Assembly: GCF_016765585.1 (NCBI RefSeq)
Contig: NZ_JAESWC010000008.1
Location: 1-64,000 of the forward strand
DNA: 64,000 nucleotides
Source of the DNA: Clostridium rhizosphaerae
Lineage (GTDB): Bacteria > Bacillota > Clostridia > Clostridiales > Clostridiaceae
Reading direction: 5' to 3'
Part shown: positions 9,564 through 18,336 of the stretch, piece by piece
How the letters are laid out: every line of letters begins with the position of its first letter
Position numbering within the stretch: position 1 is the first letter of the stretch
Program-made: the position numbers and the translations under genes
The notes under the pieces: generated by a model
The model's input: only the letters and a program-made list of their open reading frames with translations
Told to the model about the DNA's origin: nothing
Databases searched by the model: none

Positions 9564-11423
9564 TTAATAAAATAAAACAAAATCAGGCATCTTTAAAGTC
9601 TCGTTTCCTGTACCGCTATTATATTTATCTAGCAAATCCTTAGCTTTCTTATAATTGCTTCTTATCGTGTCGGCTGTATATTTATCAGTTAAATCATTGA
9701 TGCCTTCTTGAGCCTTTCTCAAATTATATTCACCTTTCTCTAAATTAGTATCTTGGCTTATATAATAACATCCTGCATTATTTAAAGTCATTATATCATC
9801 TTGATCAGCTGCATAAGCATACCTTATTTCTTTAATTGCATCTTCTGTTTTCTTATTTTGTAAATAAACTGTACCTAAAGTTCTATGATATTTCGCCGTA
9901 CTGTCCGAAAGCTTAATACATTGCTTAAGCAGGTTTACAGCTTCGTCATACTTCTTATTGGATAAATTTATTAAAGCCATATTATATTTTATTTCAGGTT
10001 CGTCTGGTTTTACAAACTCTGCGATTTTAAAATTTTCCATAGCTTTATCAATATTTTTTGTAGTATACCAATAATAGTTTGCAACTGTAAGCGTTATATT
10101 ATAGTTATAAGGTTCCATAGACAATGCAGTTCTGAAATAGGGCTCTGCTTCTATTGTTTTCCCCTGAGCTTTTAAAATTTCAGGCATTAAAAACCCATAA
10201 TTATCTGGATAATTCTTATTTTTAATTATAGACTCTCTGCAATATTTTTCAGCATTTGTGAAATTCATTTTATTTAAATAATACCATCCTGCAGTGTGAA
10301 GAACCCTGTAATCATCCTTATTTTCATCTATAACCTTTTTTATAAGCTCATCAGCCTTATCATTTTTCTTTAGATTTTGAAGTGCTGCTGCTTCAATTAG
10401 CTTAATTTCTATTTTACCCAAATTATACTGTTTTAAAGAATCAACTAGACTCACTGCTTGATCTGCGGTTGCATCACTTAAAGAATATATCTTTGCAAGC
10501 CACATTTTATACGCTAAATCGTTAGGATTTTTTTCAGCCATGGTACTTATGCTTTCTAATAGAGAATCTTTATTATAAACTGACATCTGGGCTAATATAT
10601 CATATACTTTGTACTCATCCTTATCTATATCCCAGGCAGCTCTTAATTCCTTATAACCTTGCTCCCATTGCCCGTCAATCATAAGCATTCTTGAATACTC
10701 AGCAGTATCATAAGCTGACTTTGTATCTACAGGGTAGCCTGATACTATTTCTTTAGCTTTGTCCATTAAGTTATTAGACATATAGACAGTAAACATTGTT
10801 TTAATTAAGCTCTTATCTTTAGGAAATTGCTTTAAAGCTTCTTCGCCATAACTAAGAGCTGTTTTATAATCTTTATTCATAAACTCTGTAAAAATAACAG
10901 AGTTTAGAACTTGAGAATTTTTACTTCCAAGCTCTTTAGCCTTTTGTATATATTCATTTGATTTTTGTATATCGCCTTTCACAGAATATATTTCCGCAAT
11001 TTTAGCATCCCATAAACCTTCTTTTGCATCCTTCTCCATAAGCTTGCCGTATTCAACTATAGCTTTATCATACTGACCATTGTAATAGTATTCTTCAGCT
11101 TGATTAGCAGCAATTGCATATTTTTTGCTCAAATCTTCTGCTATAGCTTTCTTATGATTGTTATTAACTGAAATGCCAAAGGAAACAACTATAATAATTC
11201 CTAAAGCTAAAAAAGCAGTATAGGCTTTAGCATTTTCTTTATATTTTATTTTAAATCTTTCAAACTTATTTTTTATATTATCTTTATCTAAATATTTTTT
11301 AATTTGTTCTACTAACCTTGTCATATTCTCTTTATTTAATTTGTTTATAATTTTCTTATGTATATCAAATTTAGGTAGCTTGTCCTTACTAAAAGCGTCC
11401 TTAAATTTTTTAATATCAATCAT
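9564..11423 (-). CDS. Membrane-anchored tetratricopeptide repeat protein
   Basis: A 619-residue protein with a charged N-terminal cytoplasmic stretch (1-66), one transmembrane helix (about 68-86, AYTAFLALGIIIVVSFGIS) and then a long series of TPR-like helical pairs (about 95-600; for example AEEYYYNGQYDKAIVEYGKL and MALINLSNKKYDEAVNLLKQ). Orientation suggests the TPR part is outside the membrane, probably as a scaffold. No enzymatic domain is visible. It is convergent with yitT and divergent from murT-gatD. I cannot assign a partner; proximity to lipid II amidation genes is only suggestive of an envelope role. Confidence 0.7.
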   Translation of the reverse strand: MIDIKKFKDAFSKDKLPKFDIHKKIINKLNKENMTRLVEQIKKYLDKDNIKNKFERFKIKYKENAKAYTAFLALGIIIVVSFGISVNNNHKKAIAEDLSKKYAIAANQAEEYYYNGQYDKAIVEYGKLMEKDAKEGLWDAKIAEIYSVKGDIQKSNEYIQKAKELGSKNSQVLNSVIFTEFMNKDYKTALSYGEEALKQFPKDKSLIKTMFTVYMSNNLMDKAKEIVSGYPVDTKSAYDTAEYSRMLMIDGQWEQGYKELRAAWDIDKDEYKVYDILAQMSVYNKDSLLESISTMAEKNPNDLAYKMWLAKIYSLSDATADQAVSLVDSLKQYNLGKIEIKLIEAAALQNLKKNDKADELIKKVIDENKDDYRVLHTAGWYYLNKMNFTNAEKYCRESIIKNKNYPDNYGFLMPEILKAQGKTIEAEPYFRTALSMEPYNYNITLTVANYYWYTTKNIDKAMENFKIAEFVKPDEPEIKYNMALINLSNKKYDEAVNLLKQCIKLSDSTAKYHRTLGTVYLQNKKTEDAIKEIRYAYAADQDDIMTLNNAGCYYISQDTNLEKGEYNLRKAQEGINDLTDKYTADTIRSNYKKAKDLLDKYNSGTGNETLKMPDFVLFY

Positions 11424-11595
11424 TACTCCACCTCATTTGCTTTTTTCCTACACTTATAAATATTCTAACAAATTAATTAAAAAAATGCCACTAAAACAGC
11501 TTAGAAAATTATGTATTTACAATTTGTCTTATATATATGCATGTGTTAAAATATGAGTTATAATATTTTAGTGCTAAAAATACTCACACAAGGCG

Positions 11596-12954
11596 GTGTT
11601 TAAAATTAATATAAAAACTTTTATAGGCATAATTACTTCAAAAATTATTATTAAACTCTCTAAACTTCTATTTAAAGGCGGCAGTAATTTCCCTGGAAAA
11701 GTTGCTTTGAAAATTGATAAAGATATATTAAGTACTGTTGCTAAAGATTATGAGGTTATTTTAGTAACTGGTACTAATGGTAAAACTACTACCACAAGTA
11801 TGATTTATAGTATGGTAAAAGGAGTTTCAGGTAATTCAATAACTAACAGTACTGGCGCAAATATGCTTCCTGGAATAACAGCATGTTTTATCGAAAATTT
11901 CAGCTTTAGGTCCTCCGTTGACAAGAAATATGCTGTTATAGAAGTAGATGAGGCAAATGTTCCTCTGGTAACAGAATACATAAAGCCAAAGGTAATAACT
12001 GTCACAAACTTATTTAGAGACCAACTTGACAGATATGGGGAGGTCTATACTACCTTAAAGAAAATATTAGATGGTATAAGTAAATCTCCTGATTCTACCC
12101 TAGTCTTAAATGGAGATGAATCTTTATTAGGTGATTTAGATGTAAAAAATGAAGTACAATATTATGGATTTGATTATGAAGTAAGTTCAAACAAGCAAAT
12201 AGATATTAATGCGGATGCAAAGTTCTGTAAAAAGTGTAAAAGTCCTTATAGCTACAATTATATTACATACAATCATTTAGGAAGCTTCTACTGCAGTGAG
12301 TGCGGATATAAAAGACCAGAACTTGCCTATACTGTAGATAATATAGTCGAACAAACATCTAGTGGTTCGCTGGTATATTTTAATGGAAATGAATATTATA
12401 TCAATCAGCCTGGAACTTATAATATATATAATGCACTCTGTGCTTACTCTGTTGCTAAATTTTTAGGACTAGAAAATTCAACTATATTTAATGCTTTAAA
12501 GAGTACATCTTCAAGCTTTGGAAGACAGGAAACTTTAAATATAGATAACAAGCAAGTTAAAATAATTCTAGTTAAAAATCCTGCAGGCTTTGATGAAGCT
12601 ATTAACACTTTAACTTTTGATACAAAAGCAATAAGTGCAGCTTTTATTTTAAATGATAATTATGCTGATGGACGAGATGTGTCATGGATATGGGACGTGA
12701 ATTTTGAAAAACTTTCTTCAATAGATATGAGTAAAATAATAATTTCTGGTATTAGGATTTATGATATGGCTGTAAGACTTAAAGCTGCAGGCTTAAATCA
12801 GGAAAGATTTGTTTTATGTGAAAGCTACGAAAACTTACTAAATGAAATTAAAAACTGTGAAACTGACTTTATATACATTCTTGCAACTTATACTTCTATG
12901 ATTAACTTTAGAAAATTCTTACACAGCAAAGGATATATTAAAAAACTTTGGTGA
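11596..12954 (+). CDS. murT: Lipid II isoglutaminyl synthase subunit MurT
   Basis: A 452-residue Mur-ligase-type ATPase that with GatD amidates the glutamate of lipid II to isoglutamine. Domains: Mur ligase middle domain with P-loop VTGTNGKTTTTSM (about 58-70), catalytic VIEVDEANVP and TNLFRDQLDRYGE; a four-cysteine zinc ribbon (CKKC about 213-216, CSEC about 234-237) as in known MurT proteins; and a C-terminal DUF1727 domain (AGFDEAINTL, NDNYADGRDVSWIWD). The GTG at 11596 overlaps the AAGGCGGTG ribosome binding site, so translation may start at a non-ATG codon a few residues later (for example ATT at 11605). gatD follows after 17 bp. Confidence 0.95.
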   Translation: MFKINIKTFIGIITSKIIIKLSKLLFKGGSNFPGKVALKIDKDILSTVAKDYEVILVTGTNGKTTTTSMIYSMVKGVSGNSITNSTGANMLPGITACFIENFSFRSSVDKKYAVIEVDEANVPLVTEYIKPKVITVTNLFRDQLDRYGEVYTTLKKILDGISKSPDSTLVLNGDESLLGDLDVKNEVQYYGFDYEVSSNKQIDINADAKFCKKCKSPYSYNYITYNHLGSFYCSECGYKRPELAYTVDNIVEQTSSGSLVYFNGNEYYINQPGTYNIYNALCAYSVAKFLGLENSTIFNALKSTSSSFGRQETLNIDNKQVKIILVKNPAGFDEAINTLTFDTKAISAAFILNDNYADGRDVSWIWDVNFEKLSSIDMSKIIISGIRIYDMAVRLKAAGLNQERFVLCESYENLLNEIKNCETDFIYILATYTSMINFRKFLHSKGYIKKLW

Positions 12955-12971
12955 AATCGAGGTGAAAAGCT

Positions 12972-13703
12972 ATGGAATTAAATATATGTCATCTATACCC
13001 AGATCTTTTAAATGTATATGGTGATTTAGGAAATATTCGTATTTTAAAATATAGAGCTGAAAACAGAGATATAAAAGTTAATGTTTTTAACGTTTCTATG
13101 GGAGATACTTTTAAAGGGGAACTCTATGATATAGTGTTTTTTGGAGGCGGCCAGGATTATGAGCAGTCTATTGTTTCAAGTGATTTAAAGGAAACTAAGA
13201 AATATGCTATTGCTGAATATATTGAAAACTCAAAGGTTTTCTTAAGCATATGCGGTGGTTATCAACTCCTTGGAAAATATTATACAACTCCAGGCGGCGA
13301 GAGACTTGATGGACTTGGCATATTAGATGTTTGTACTGATGGAGGAGAAAAGAGATTTATAGGCAATACTGTAATATATAATGAAACCTTTAATGAAACT
13401 TATGTTGGTTTTGAAAATCATTCTGGAAGAACATATATAGGTAATCATACTCCTTTAGGCAAGGTTATAGCAGGCTATGGAAATAATGGAGAGGATGGAT
13501 ATGAGGGCTGCATTTATAAAAACACCTACTGCACTTATTTCCATGGTTCATTATTATCTAAAAACCCTGAGCTTGCTGATAGATTAATAAAAACAGCTCT
13601 GGAGCTTAAATACGGAGAGGCAGAGTTAGCTCCTCTTGATGACAGCTATGAAACAAAAGCTAAAAACTTTATTATAGAAAGAGAAAAGAAGATGAAGTCT
13701 TAA
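12972..13703 (+). CDS. gatD: Lipid II isoglutaminyl synthase glutaminase subunit GatD
   Basis: A 243-residue class I glutamine amidotransferase-like protein that supplies ammonia to MurT. The nucleophile C94 lies in SICGGYQLLG and the catalytic histidine (H191) in YFHGSLLSKNPELAD, matching the layout of the Staphylococcus/Streptococcus GatD family. The substrate-contacting GFENHSGRT motif is also present. The start follows GAGGTG with a 7-bp spacer. It forms a two-gene operon with murT. Amidated lipid II is needed for efficient peptidoglycan cross-linking by D,D-transpeptidases in many Gram-positives. Confidence 0.95.
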   Translation: MELNICHLYPDLLNVYGDLGNIRILKYRAENRDIKVNVFNVSMGDTFKGELYDIVFFGGGQDYEQSIVSSDLKETKKYAIAEYIENSKVFLSICGGYQLLGKYYTTPGGERLDGLGILDVCTDGGEKRFIGNTVIYNETFNETYVGFENHSGRTYIGNHTPLGKVIAGYGNNGEDGYEGCIYKNTYCTYFHGSLLSKNPELADRLIKTALELKYGEAELAPLDDSYETKAKNFIIEREKKMKS

Positions 13704-13723
13704 CAAGGCTACATCTTCTTTTC
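13683..13723. terminator. Convergent hairpin overlapping both gene ends
   Basis: GAAAAGAAGATG (13683-13694, inside the end of gatD) pairs perfectly with CATCTTCTTTTC (13712-13723, inside the end of the convergent regulator gene). The stem is thus built from the 3' coding ends of two genes. Confidence 0.65.
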
Positions 13724-14962
13724 CATTATTATAGCTAAATTAAAATATTTTAATGCTTCACTTACCTGAGATAAATTTGAATACATATATCCCATTTCCA
13801 TATACCTTTTATATATCTGTTTTTTAGCTCCAAATTTTAAAAGAGCATCCAGCGATAAATTCATATACATTTCTGCTGAAAGAAGATTATCTTGTTTCTG
13901 AAGTATACGTGATTTTAAATAATAGCTTTCTTCTATAAACTCAATATTATCAAGGCTTATAGAATTGTCTAAAGCTTCATCGCAAATTTCCTGAGCGTAT
14001 TCTAGTATATTATTATCTATAAGCTCATCTATAACAAGCAGCATAAACTTAACTAGCTTTTCCTTATTATCCTTAGGGTAAAGCGTAAGTGCATTTTTAA
14101 TATATTTCATAGCTTTTTCATTAAGACTTACATCAAACATTGTTGCTGCATAGTTATAAATAGCTTTTGATTTTGCTTCTCTATTAAAACCATAGAGCTC
14201 ATAGGATTTAGATTCATATTCCTCGAATTTTCCCTTATCCATAATCAAAGACAGCATAGCAAGCATATGGTACACTTCAGCCTTCCCTAAGTCTTTATCC
14301 ATATATTCAACTAATTCTTCAAGTCTTACAGCAATTTCATATGCTCTTTCGTAGTTTCTAAGCATAATATAGCAAGCTGCTTCGTTATATGTAGCCTTGG
14401 CAAGGATAGTAAGCTTATTTTTTTCCTTTGAGGATTTTCTCACATTATTATAATAGTTGGCAGCCTGGGAAAAATCTTTATTGCTAAACAAAAATCTAGC
14501 TATATCCATATAGTAAGTAAGGTAATTTTCATCGTCATAACATTTTTGATAATACTCGTAATACTTAGATGTCAAGCACTGTACCTTTTCAAGTTCATCT
14601 CTATCAATATGATAATTAAAAATTAAGTGTATAAGTTTAAAGCAAAGATCATAATATTCATATTTTTCGGCAAACCCTAAACTATATAAAACTTCCTGCT
14701 CATAATTATCTAAAGACTTATTACCTTCTAAAAAAGATATATTTTGTATTATCTGTTCTCTTATATTCTGCATCAAATATTCTTTATCTAAATTTAATGA
14801 TTCTGAAATATGTTCTATAATCCATTCTTCAGCCTCAGCTTTATCATTTTCAATACAGCTCATTTTAGAAATGGATATTTTATCTCCGCATATATCCTTT
14901 AAAGTATATCCTTTATATATTCTTGCTCTTTTTATTTTTCCGCCAGTTGACAGTATTTCCAC
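13709..14962 (-). CDS. XRE-family HTH regulator with TPR domain (second of tandem pair)
   Basis: A 417-residue protein: N-terminal helix-turn-helix (about 5-60; GGKIKRARIYKGYTLKDICGDK) followed by helical TPR-type repeats to the C terminus. This is the layout of RRNPP-type and related peptide- or ligand-sensing regulators. The HTH is less canonical than that of its upstream neighbour: the recognition helix region SISKMSCIENDKAEAEEW departs from the usual xISxIExGkxxPS pattern. The start is GTG at 14962 preceded by a GGGGGG ribosome binding site. It lies 25 bp behind a paralogue (14988-16295), so the two are probably co-transcribed. No small peptide gene was found beside it. Confidence 0.78.
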   Translation of the reverse strand: MEILSTGGKIKRARIYKGYTLKDICGDKISISKMSCIENDKAEAEEWIIEHISESLNLDKEYLMQNIREQIIQNISFLEGNKSLDNYEQEVLYSLGFAEKYEYYDLCFKLIHLIFNYHIDRDELEKVQCLTSKYYEYYQKCYDDENYLTYYMDIARFLFSNKDFSQAANYYNNVRKSSKEKNKLTILAKATYNEAACYIMLRNYERAYEIAVRLEELVEYMDKDLGKAEVYHMLAMLSLIMDKGKFEEYESKSYELYGFNREAKSKAIYNYAATMFDVSLNEKAMKYIKNALTLYPKDNKEKLVKFMLLVIDELIDNNILEYAQEICDEALDNSISLDNIEFIEESYYLKSRILQKQDNLLSAEMYMNLSLDALLKFGAKKQIYKRYMEMGYMYSNLSQVSEALKYFNLAIIMEKKM

Positions 14963-14987
14963 CTGTTTCCCCCCAAACTAATACCTA

Positions 14988-16295
14988 TCATTCAAAGTCT
15001 TTAAATGTACCTATAGACTTGAATACCTGTATCCCTCTTGATAAAAACTCAGCCGCCTCTTTGCTTTTTCCATTGTCAACATAAAACTTTCCAAGCATTA
15101 TAGAAATTTCAGCCTGATCTTTATTATAACCCATTAAACTTGCATATGATAATGCCTCATTCAAAGTACTTTCTGCATTATAACCATCGCCTTGTAAGCA
15201 TAAAACTCTATATTTTAATATATAATATTCAACAAGAAGCTTGTCCTTGCAGTTTCCTATATGCTCATATATTTCATTCAGAACCTTATTTGAGTTTTCA
15301 AGATCCTTTAACTTGATATAAATATCACACACACTTAATAAGGTTTCTACTAATTTTACCTTATCAATTTCTTCTCTTATTTTTTTTGATTTATTTAAAT
15401 GTTCAAAAGCCTCATCATAATTTTCGAACTCAAAAAATAGTCTTCCTAGATTATTTTCAATCTCTGCCAAGTAATCTAAATTATGAACTGCTTTAAACTC
15501 ATCCATGCTTTTTTTAGAGTACTGTATTGCATTGTTTATATCTCCTCTGCTGCTGTAGTCAAGAGATAATTTCAATAAAGTCTTTGCATATTCTTTTTTG
15601 TTATCCAGTTCCTTAAACTTTTGCTTTGCCAAATTAGAATATTCAATTGCCTGATTATTGTTTTCCAGCTTATGATAGGTATAAGCTATATAATAATATA
15701 TTTCTCCGAGCAAAAAATCATTTCCTATATCGTTGTCTTTAAATACCTTTTCCGCCTGTTTAAAATAGCTGTGAGAAGAATTATATGCTTTCATATGAAG
15801 AGTTATTATACCAAGCTTGAGAAATGTATTTATTATATCCTCACTGCAGTTTAACTTAATAAATAAAATGTTGGCAGCCAAAAAAAACTGCTGACATTTT
15901 GAAGTTTTTCCTTGCTTCATGTAAATAACTCCGCGTAAAAATAAGTTTTTTGCTTTTCTATATTCCAACTTGTATTTTTCAGCGTAATTAATTGCACTTT
16001 CCACATATTTTTCTGCTAAAGAAAAATCTTCACTTAAAATAAATGCTGCAATAATATTTTCAAAATAAGTACATATTTTTTCAGCTTGTGCTTCCTCAGA
16101 TTCCATTAAATATTCTATAGAAGTATTTAAAGCACCTGCCAAGTACTCTAAAAGATCCATGCTCGGGTTTGATTTTCCTGATTCAACAAGACTTATTTGA
16201 CCAGGTGTAATCCTATCTCCTGCCAAGTCCTTCAGTGTCATATTTAATTCTTTTCGACGTCTTTTTATTTTTTCCCCCAGAGCTAAAATTTCCAT
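14988..16295 (-). CDS. XRE-family HTH regulator with TPR domain (first of tandem pair)
   Basis: A 435-residue protein with a canonical XRE helix-turn-helix (about 3-63; LGEKIKRRRKELNMTLKDLAG then ISLVESGKSNPSMDLLEYLA) and about eight TPR units filling the rest (for example AIEYSNLAKQKFKELDNKKEYAKTLLKLSLDY, split here by helix pairs). I chose the ATG at 16295 because AAGGA lies 9 bp upstream, and its product MEILALGEK aligns with the paralogue start MEILSTGGK; a GTG two codons earlier is too close. Such proteins often sense sporulation, competence or peptide signals; targets cannot be read from this window. Confidence 0.82.
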   Translation of the reverse strand: MEILALGEKIKRRRKELNMTLKDLAGDRITPGQISLVESGKSNPSMDLLEYLAGALNTSIEYLMESEEAQAEKICTYFENIIAAFILSEDFSLAEKYVESAINYAEKYKLEYRKAKNLFLRGVIYMKQGKTSKCQQFFLAANILFIKLNCSEDIINTFLKLGIITLHMKAYNSSHSYFKQAEKVFKDNDIGNDFLLGEIYYYIAYTYHKLENNNQAIEYSNLAKQKFKELDNKKEYAKTLLKLSLDYSSRGDINNAIQYSKKSMDEFKAVHNLDYLAEIENNLGRLFFEFENYDEAFEHLNKSKKIREEIDKVKLVETLLSVCDIYIKLKDLENSNKVLNEIYEHIGNCKDKLLVEYYILKYRVLCLQGDGYNAESTLNEALSYASLMGYNKDQAEISIMLGKFYVDNGKSKEAAEFLSRGIQVFKSIGTFKDFE

Positions 16296-16418
16296 ATACA
16301 CTCATCCTTCGTAAACTTAAATAATACATATATAGATAAAAATGCAATATATTAATATTATTATATCATATTTTTGAATTTTAGACTAAGTTTTTATTTA
16401 ATTTTCAAAATATACTTA

Positions 16419-16450
16419 AAAAGCTCGAGAATCGATAATTCTCGAGCTTT
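16419..16450 (-). terminator. Terminator after the YtxH-like gene
   Basis: Minus-strand perfect stem AAAGCTCGAGAAT/ATTCTCGAGCTTT followed by a U-rich run (TTTTTAAG). Confidence 0.85.
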
Positions 16451-16459
16451 AATAAAAAT

Positions 16460-16630
16460 TTATCTCATTTTTCGCATAATATCATCATGAATATCTCCCA
16501 TTATGCCCATCATCATATCACCGGATCTTCTTAATCTCTTTCTTGAACTTTTGTTAAGCTGAGGAACTATTAACATTCCTGCAGCCGCTCCAATCATTGC
16601 TCCTGTAGTAACGCCTTTTAAAAATCCCAT
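16460..16630 (-). CDS. Small YtxH-like protein
   Basis: A protein of about 56 residues: a glycine/alanine-rich hydrophobic segment near the N terminus (GVTTGAMIGAAAGMLIVPQ) followed by a basic stretch (KSSRKRLRRS) and a methionine-rich amphipathic tail. This resembles YtxH-type general-stress or envelope proteins. The AAAGGAG ribosome binding site lies over the upstream ATG at 16651, so I place the start at ATG 16630; a TTG at 16636 is equally possible on spacing. It has its own terminator. Function unknown. Confidence 0.7.
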   Translation of the reverse strand: MGFLKGVTTGAMIGAAAGMLIVPQLNKSSRKRLRRSGDMMMGIMGDIHDDIMRKMR

Positions 16631-16706
16631 ACTCAAATGCACTCCTTTCATTATAGTATATCATTAGAGTATGCAATTTTAAATTTATTAAACCTTGAAA
16701 TTACTT

Positions 16707-17162
16707 CTATAGTTTCTTTAGCTCATCCATTGCATCATTTGCAAGCTCATCGCATCTATTGTTATATTCATTATCCGAATGGCCTTTAACCTTAATAAAC
16801 TGAACCTTATGATATTTTAAAAGCTCTATTAATTTCTCCCAGAGTTCTTTATTTTTCACTGGTTCCTTGGTCGAACTTTTCCATCCATTTCTTTGCCAGT
16901 TATCTATCCACTTTTGATTTATTGCATTAATTACATAAGCAGAATCACTGTGAAGCTTAACCTCACATGGCTCTTTAAGCATGGATAAGGCTTGTATCAC
17001 AGCAGAAAGCTCCATAATATTATTAGTTGTATTTCTAAAAGCCTGCTTAACCTCTTTCTTGGTTCCATTATACATAAATACAATTCCAAAAGCTCCTATT
17101 GTATTTTCCTTTCCATTTCCTCTGCAAGCTCCATCAGTGTATATCGTGACGCTTTTCATCAT
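16707..17162 (-). CDS. rnhA: Ribonuclease HI
   Basis: A 151-residue RNase H that cleaves RNA in RNA-DNA hybrids. The four catalytic acids are present: D10 ([11 protein letters not shown]), E51 (NIMELSAV), D73 (LHSDSAYVI) and D138 (NRCDELAN), with H128 in VKGHSDN as the flexible-loop histidine. The gene starts inside the end of the upstream DUF1232 gene (29-bp overlap) with a GAGGAG site before paired ATG codons (17162 and 17159), so translation of the two is probably coupled. Why RNase HI is tied to a DUF1232 protein is unclear. Confidence 0.94.
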   Translation of the reverse strand: MMKSVTIYTDGACRGNGKENTIGAFGIVFMYNGTKKEVKQAFRNTTNNIMELSAVIQALSMLKEPCEVKLHSDSAYVINAINQKWIDNWQRNGWKSSTKEPVKNKELWEKLIELLKYHKVQFIKVKGHSDNEYNNRCDELANDAMDELKKL

Positions 17163-18114
17163 CCTTCTCCTCTTTAAAACCTTTTACCCTCAATTTTTTA
17201 ACATAATCTAAGAGTTTACCAACATTTTGGCTGCCAACCATTTTTGAAATAAAGGCTACACCATCTTTTATAACTTTTATTATATCATCTTTTCCTGTCC
17301 AATTTGATAATATAACTTCCTCTGGTACTTCATTTATAATTTTATTCATTGCAAAAAATACAATAGCAACATCATCTATCTTACCTACGAGAGGTATAAA
17401 ATCAGGTATTATATCTATTGGAGATGCTATATATGCAATTAAACCTCCAACCATCATCTTAGTTTTAATGTCTACTCTTTTATCCTTAAATAATCTCCAA
17501 AGAAGTGCTCCAATATCCGGAACAAGCATAGCATATTCTACTATATCCTTATACTTTTCAGGAACTCTATTTTCAATATTTTCCCTAGCCTTAGTATAAC
17601 CATCTTCTAAAGTATTTTGTGTTTTATCCTTATTTTTGTCCTTTTTTTTAAATTCAGAAACCTCTTTATCTGGTGCATATATTATATCTTCTGCTTCTAC
17701 CTCTATAGCATCCTCCATCAAATTAATAGCTTTAAGCTTAAAATAAACAAACGGTACAAGCTTAGCTATTATATTTAAATCCACAATCAAGTTATCCTTA
17801 TCAACTGTAATACCATTTTCCGAAAAATCCTTCAAAGCAGTCTTTAGCGCAAAATTCTTGACAGAACTCATTATTCCAAGCTTTGCTACTTTGAATTCAA
17901 ATATTTTAATGTTAACAATATTATCCCTTATGCTTCCAATCCCTGCTGTTGCTTGAAAAGGAATTTCAACACCTTTTTTATAGCTTCCCTTTACAACAAT
18001 TAAATCATTTATTTGTATTTCCTTTATATTTAAACCCTCTACTTTTACGTACTCTTCGATTGCTTCTAAAATATCTTTAGATGTTACTTTTGCTTTAATA
18101 CTAGTAAGCTTCAT
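17134..18114 (-). CDS. DUF1232 (YkvA-like) domain protein with N-terminal lipid-binding-like region
   Basis: A 326-residue protein. Residues about 218-255 ([23 protein letters not shown], split as [14 protein letters not shown] and [16 protein letters not shown]) form the DUF1232 signature, a short membrane-associated hairpin. Residues 1-145 form a beta-rich region (repeated I-x-I-x and V-x-L strands) that resembles DUF2993/LmeA-type domains in pattern, but this is a weak inference. A lysine-rich linker (155-175) joins them. There is no signal peptide. It overlaps rnhA by 29 bp. Role unknown. Confidence 0.7.
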   Translation of the reverse strand: MKLTSIKAKVTSKDILEAIEEYVKVEGLNIKEIQINDLIVVKGSYKKGVEIPFQATAGIGSIRDNIVNIKIFEFKVAKLGIMSSVKNFALKTALKDFSENGITVDKDNLIVDLNIIAKLVPFVYFKLKAINLMEDAIEVEAEDIIYAPDKEVSEFKKKDKNKDKTQNTLEDGYTKARENIENRVPEKYKDIVEYAMLVPDIGALLWRLFKDKRVDIKTKMMVGGLIAYIASPIDIIPDFIPLVGKIDDVAIVFFAMNKIINEVPEEVILSNWTGKDDIIKVIKDGVAFISKMVGSQNVGKLLDYVKKLRVKGFKEEKDDEKRHDIH

Positions 18115-18336
18115 AGCACTTCCCCCTATTCCTAAGCTTTAAATCCAATAATTAAAGTATATATTAAAAAACAATTTATGCAACATCCATTTTATTCTTT
18201 AACATAATTTACTTTAGCAAATTTTATGATTTTCATTAGACTTTAAATTTTAAGTCTATATAATATTATCTTATAAGGCACATATATGTAAAAAACTAAA
18301 ACATATAAAATTAACGATTTATCTAAGGAGGATATT

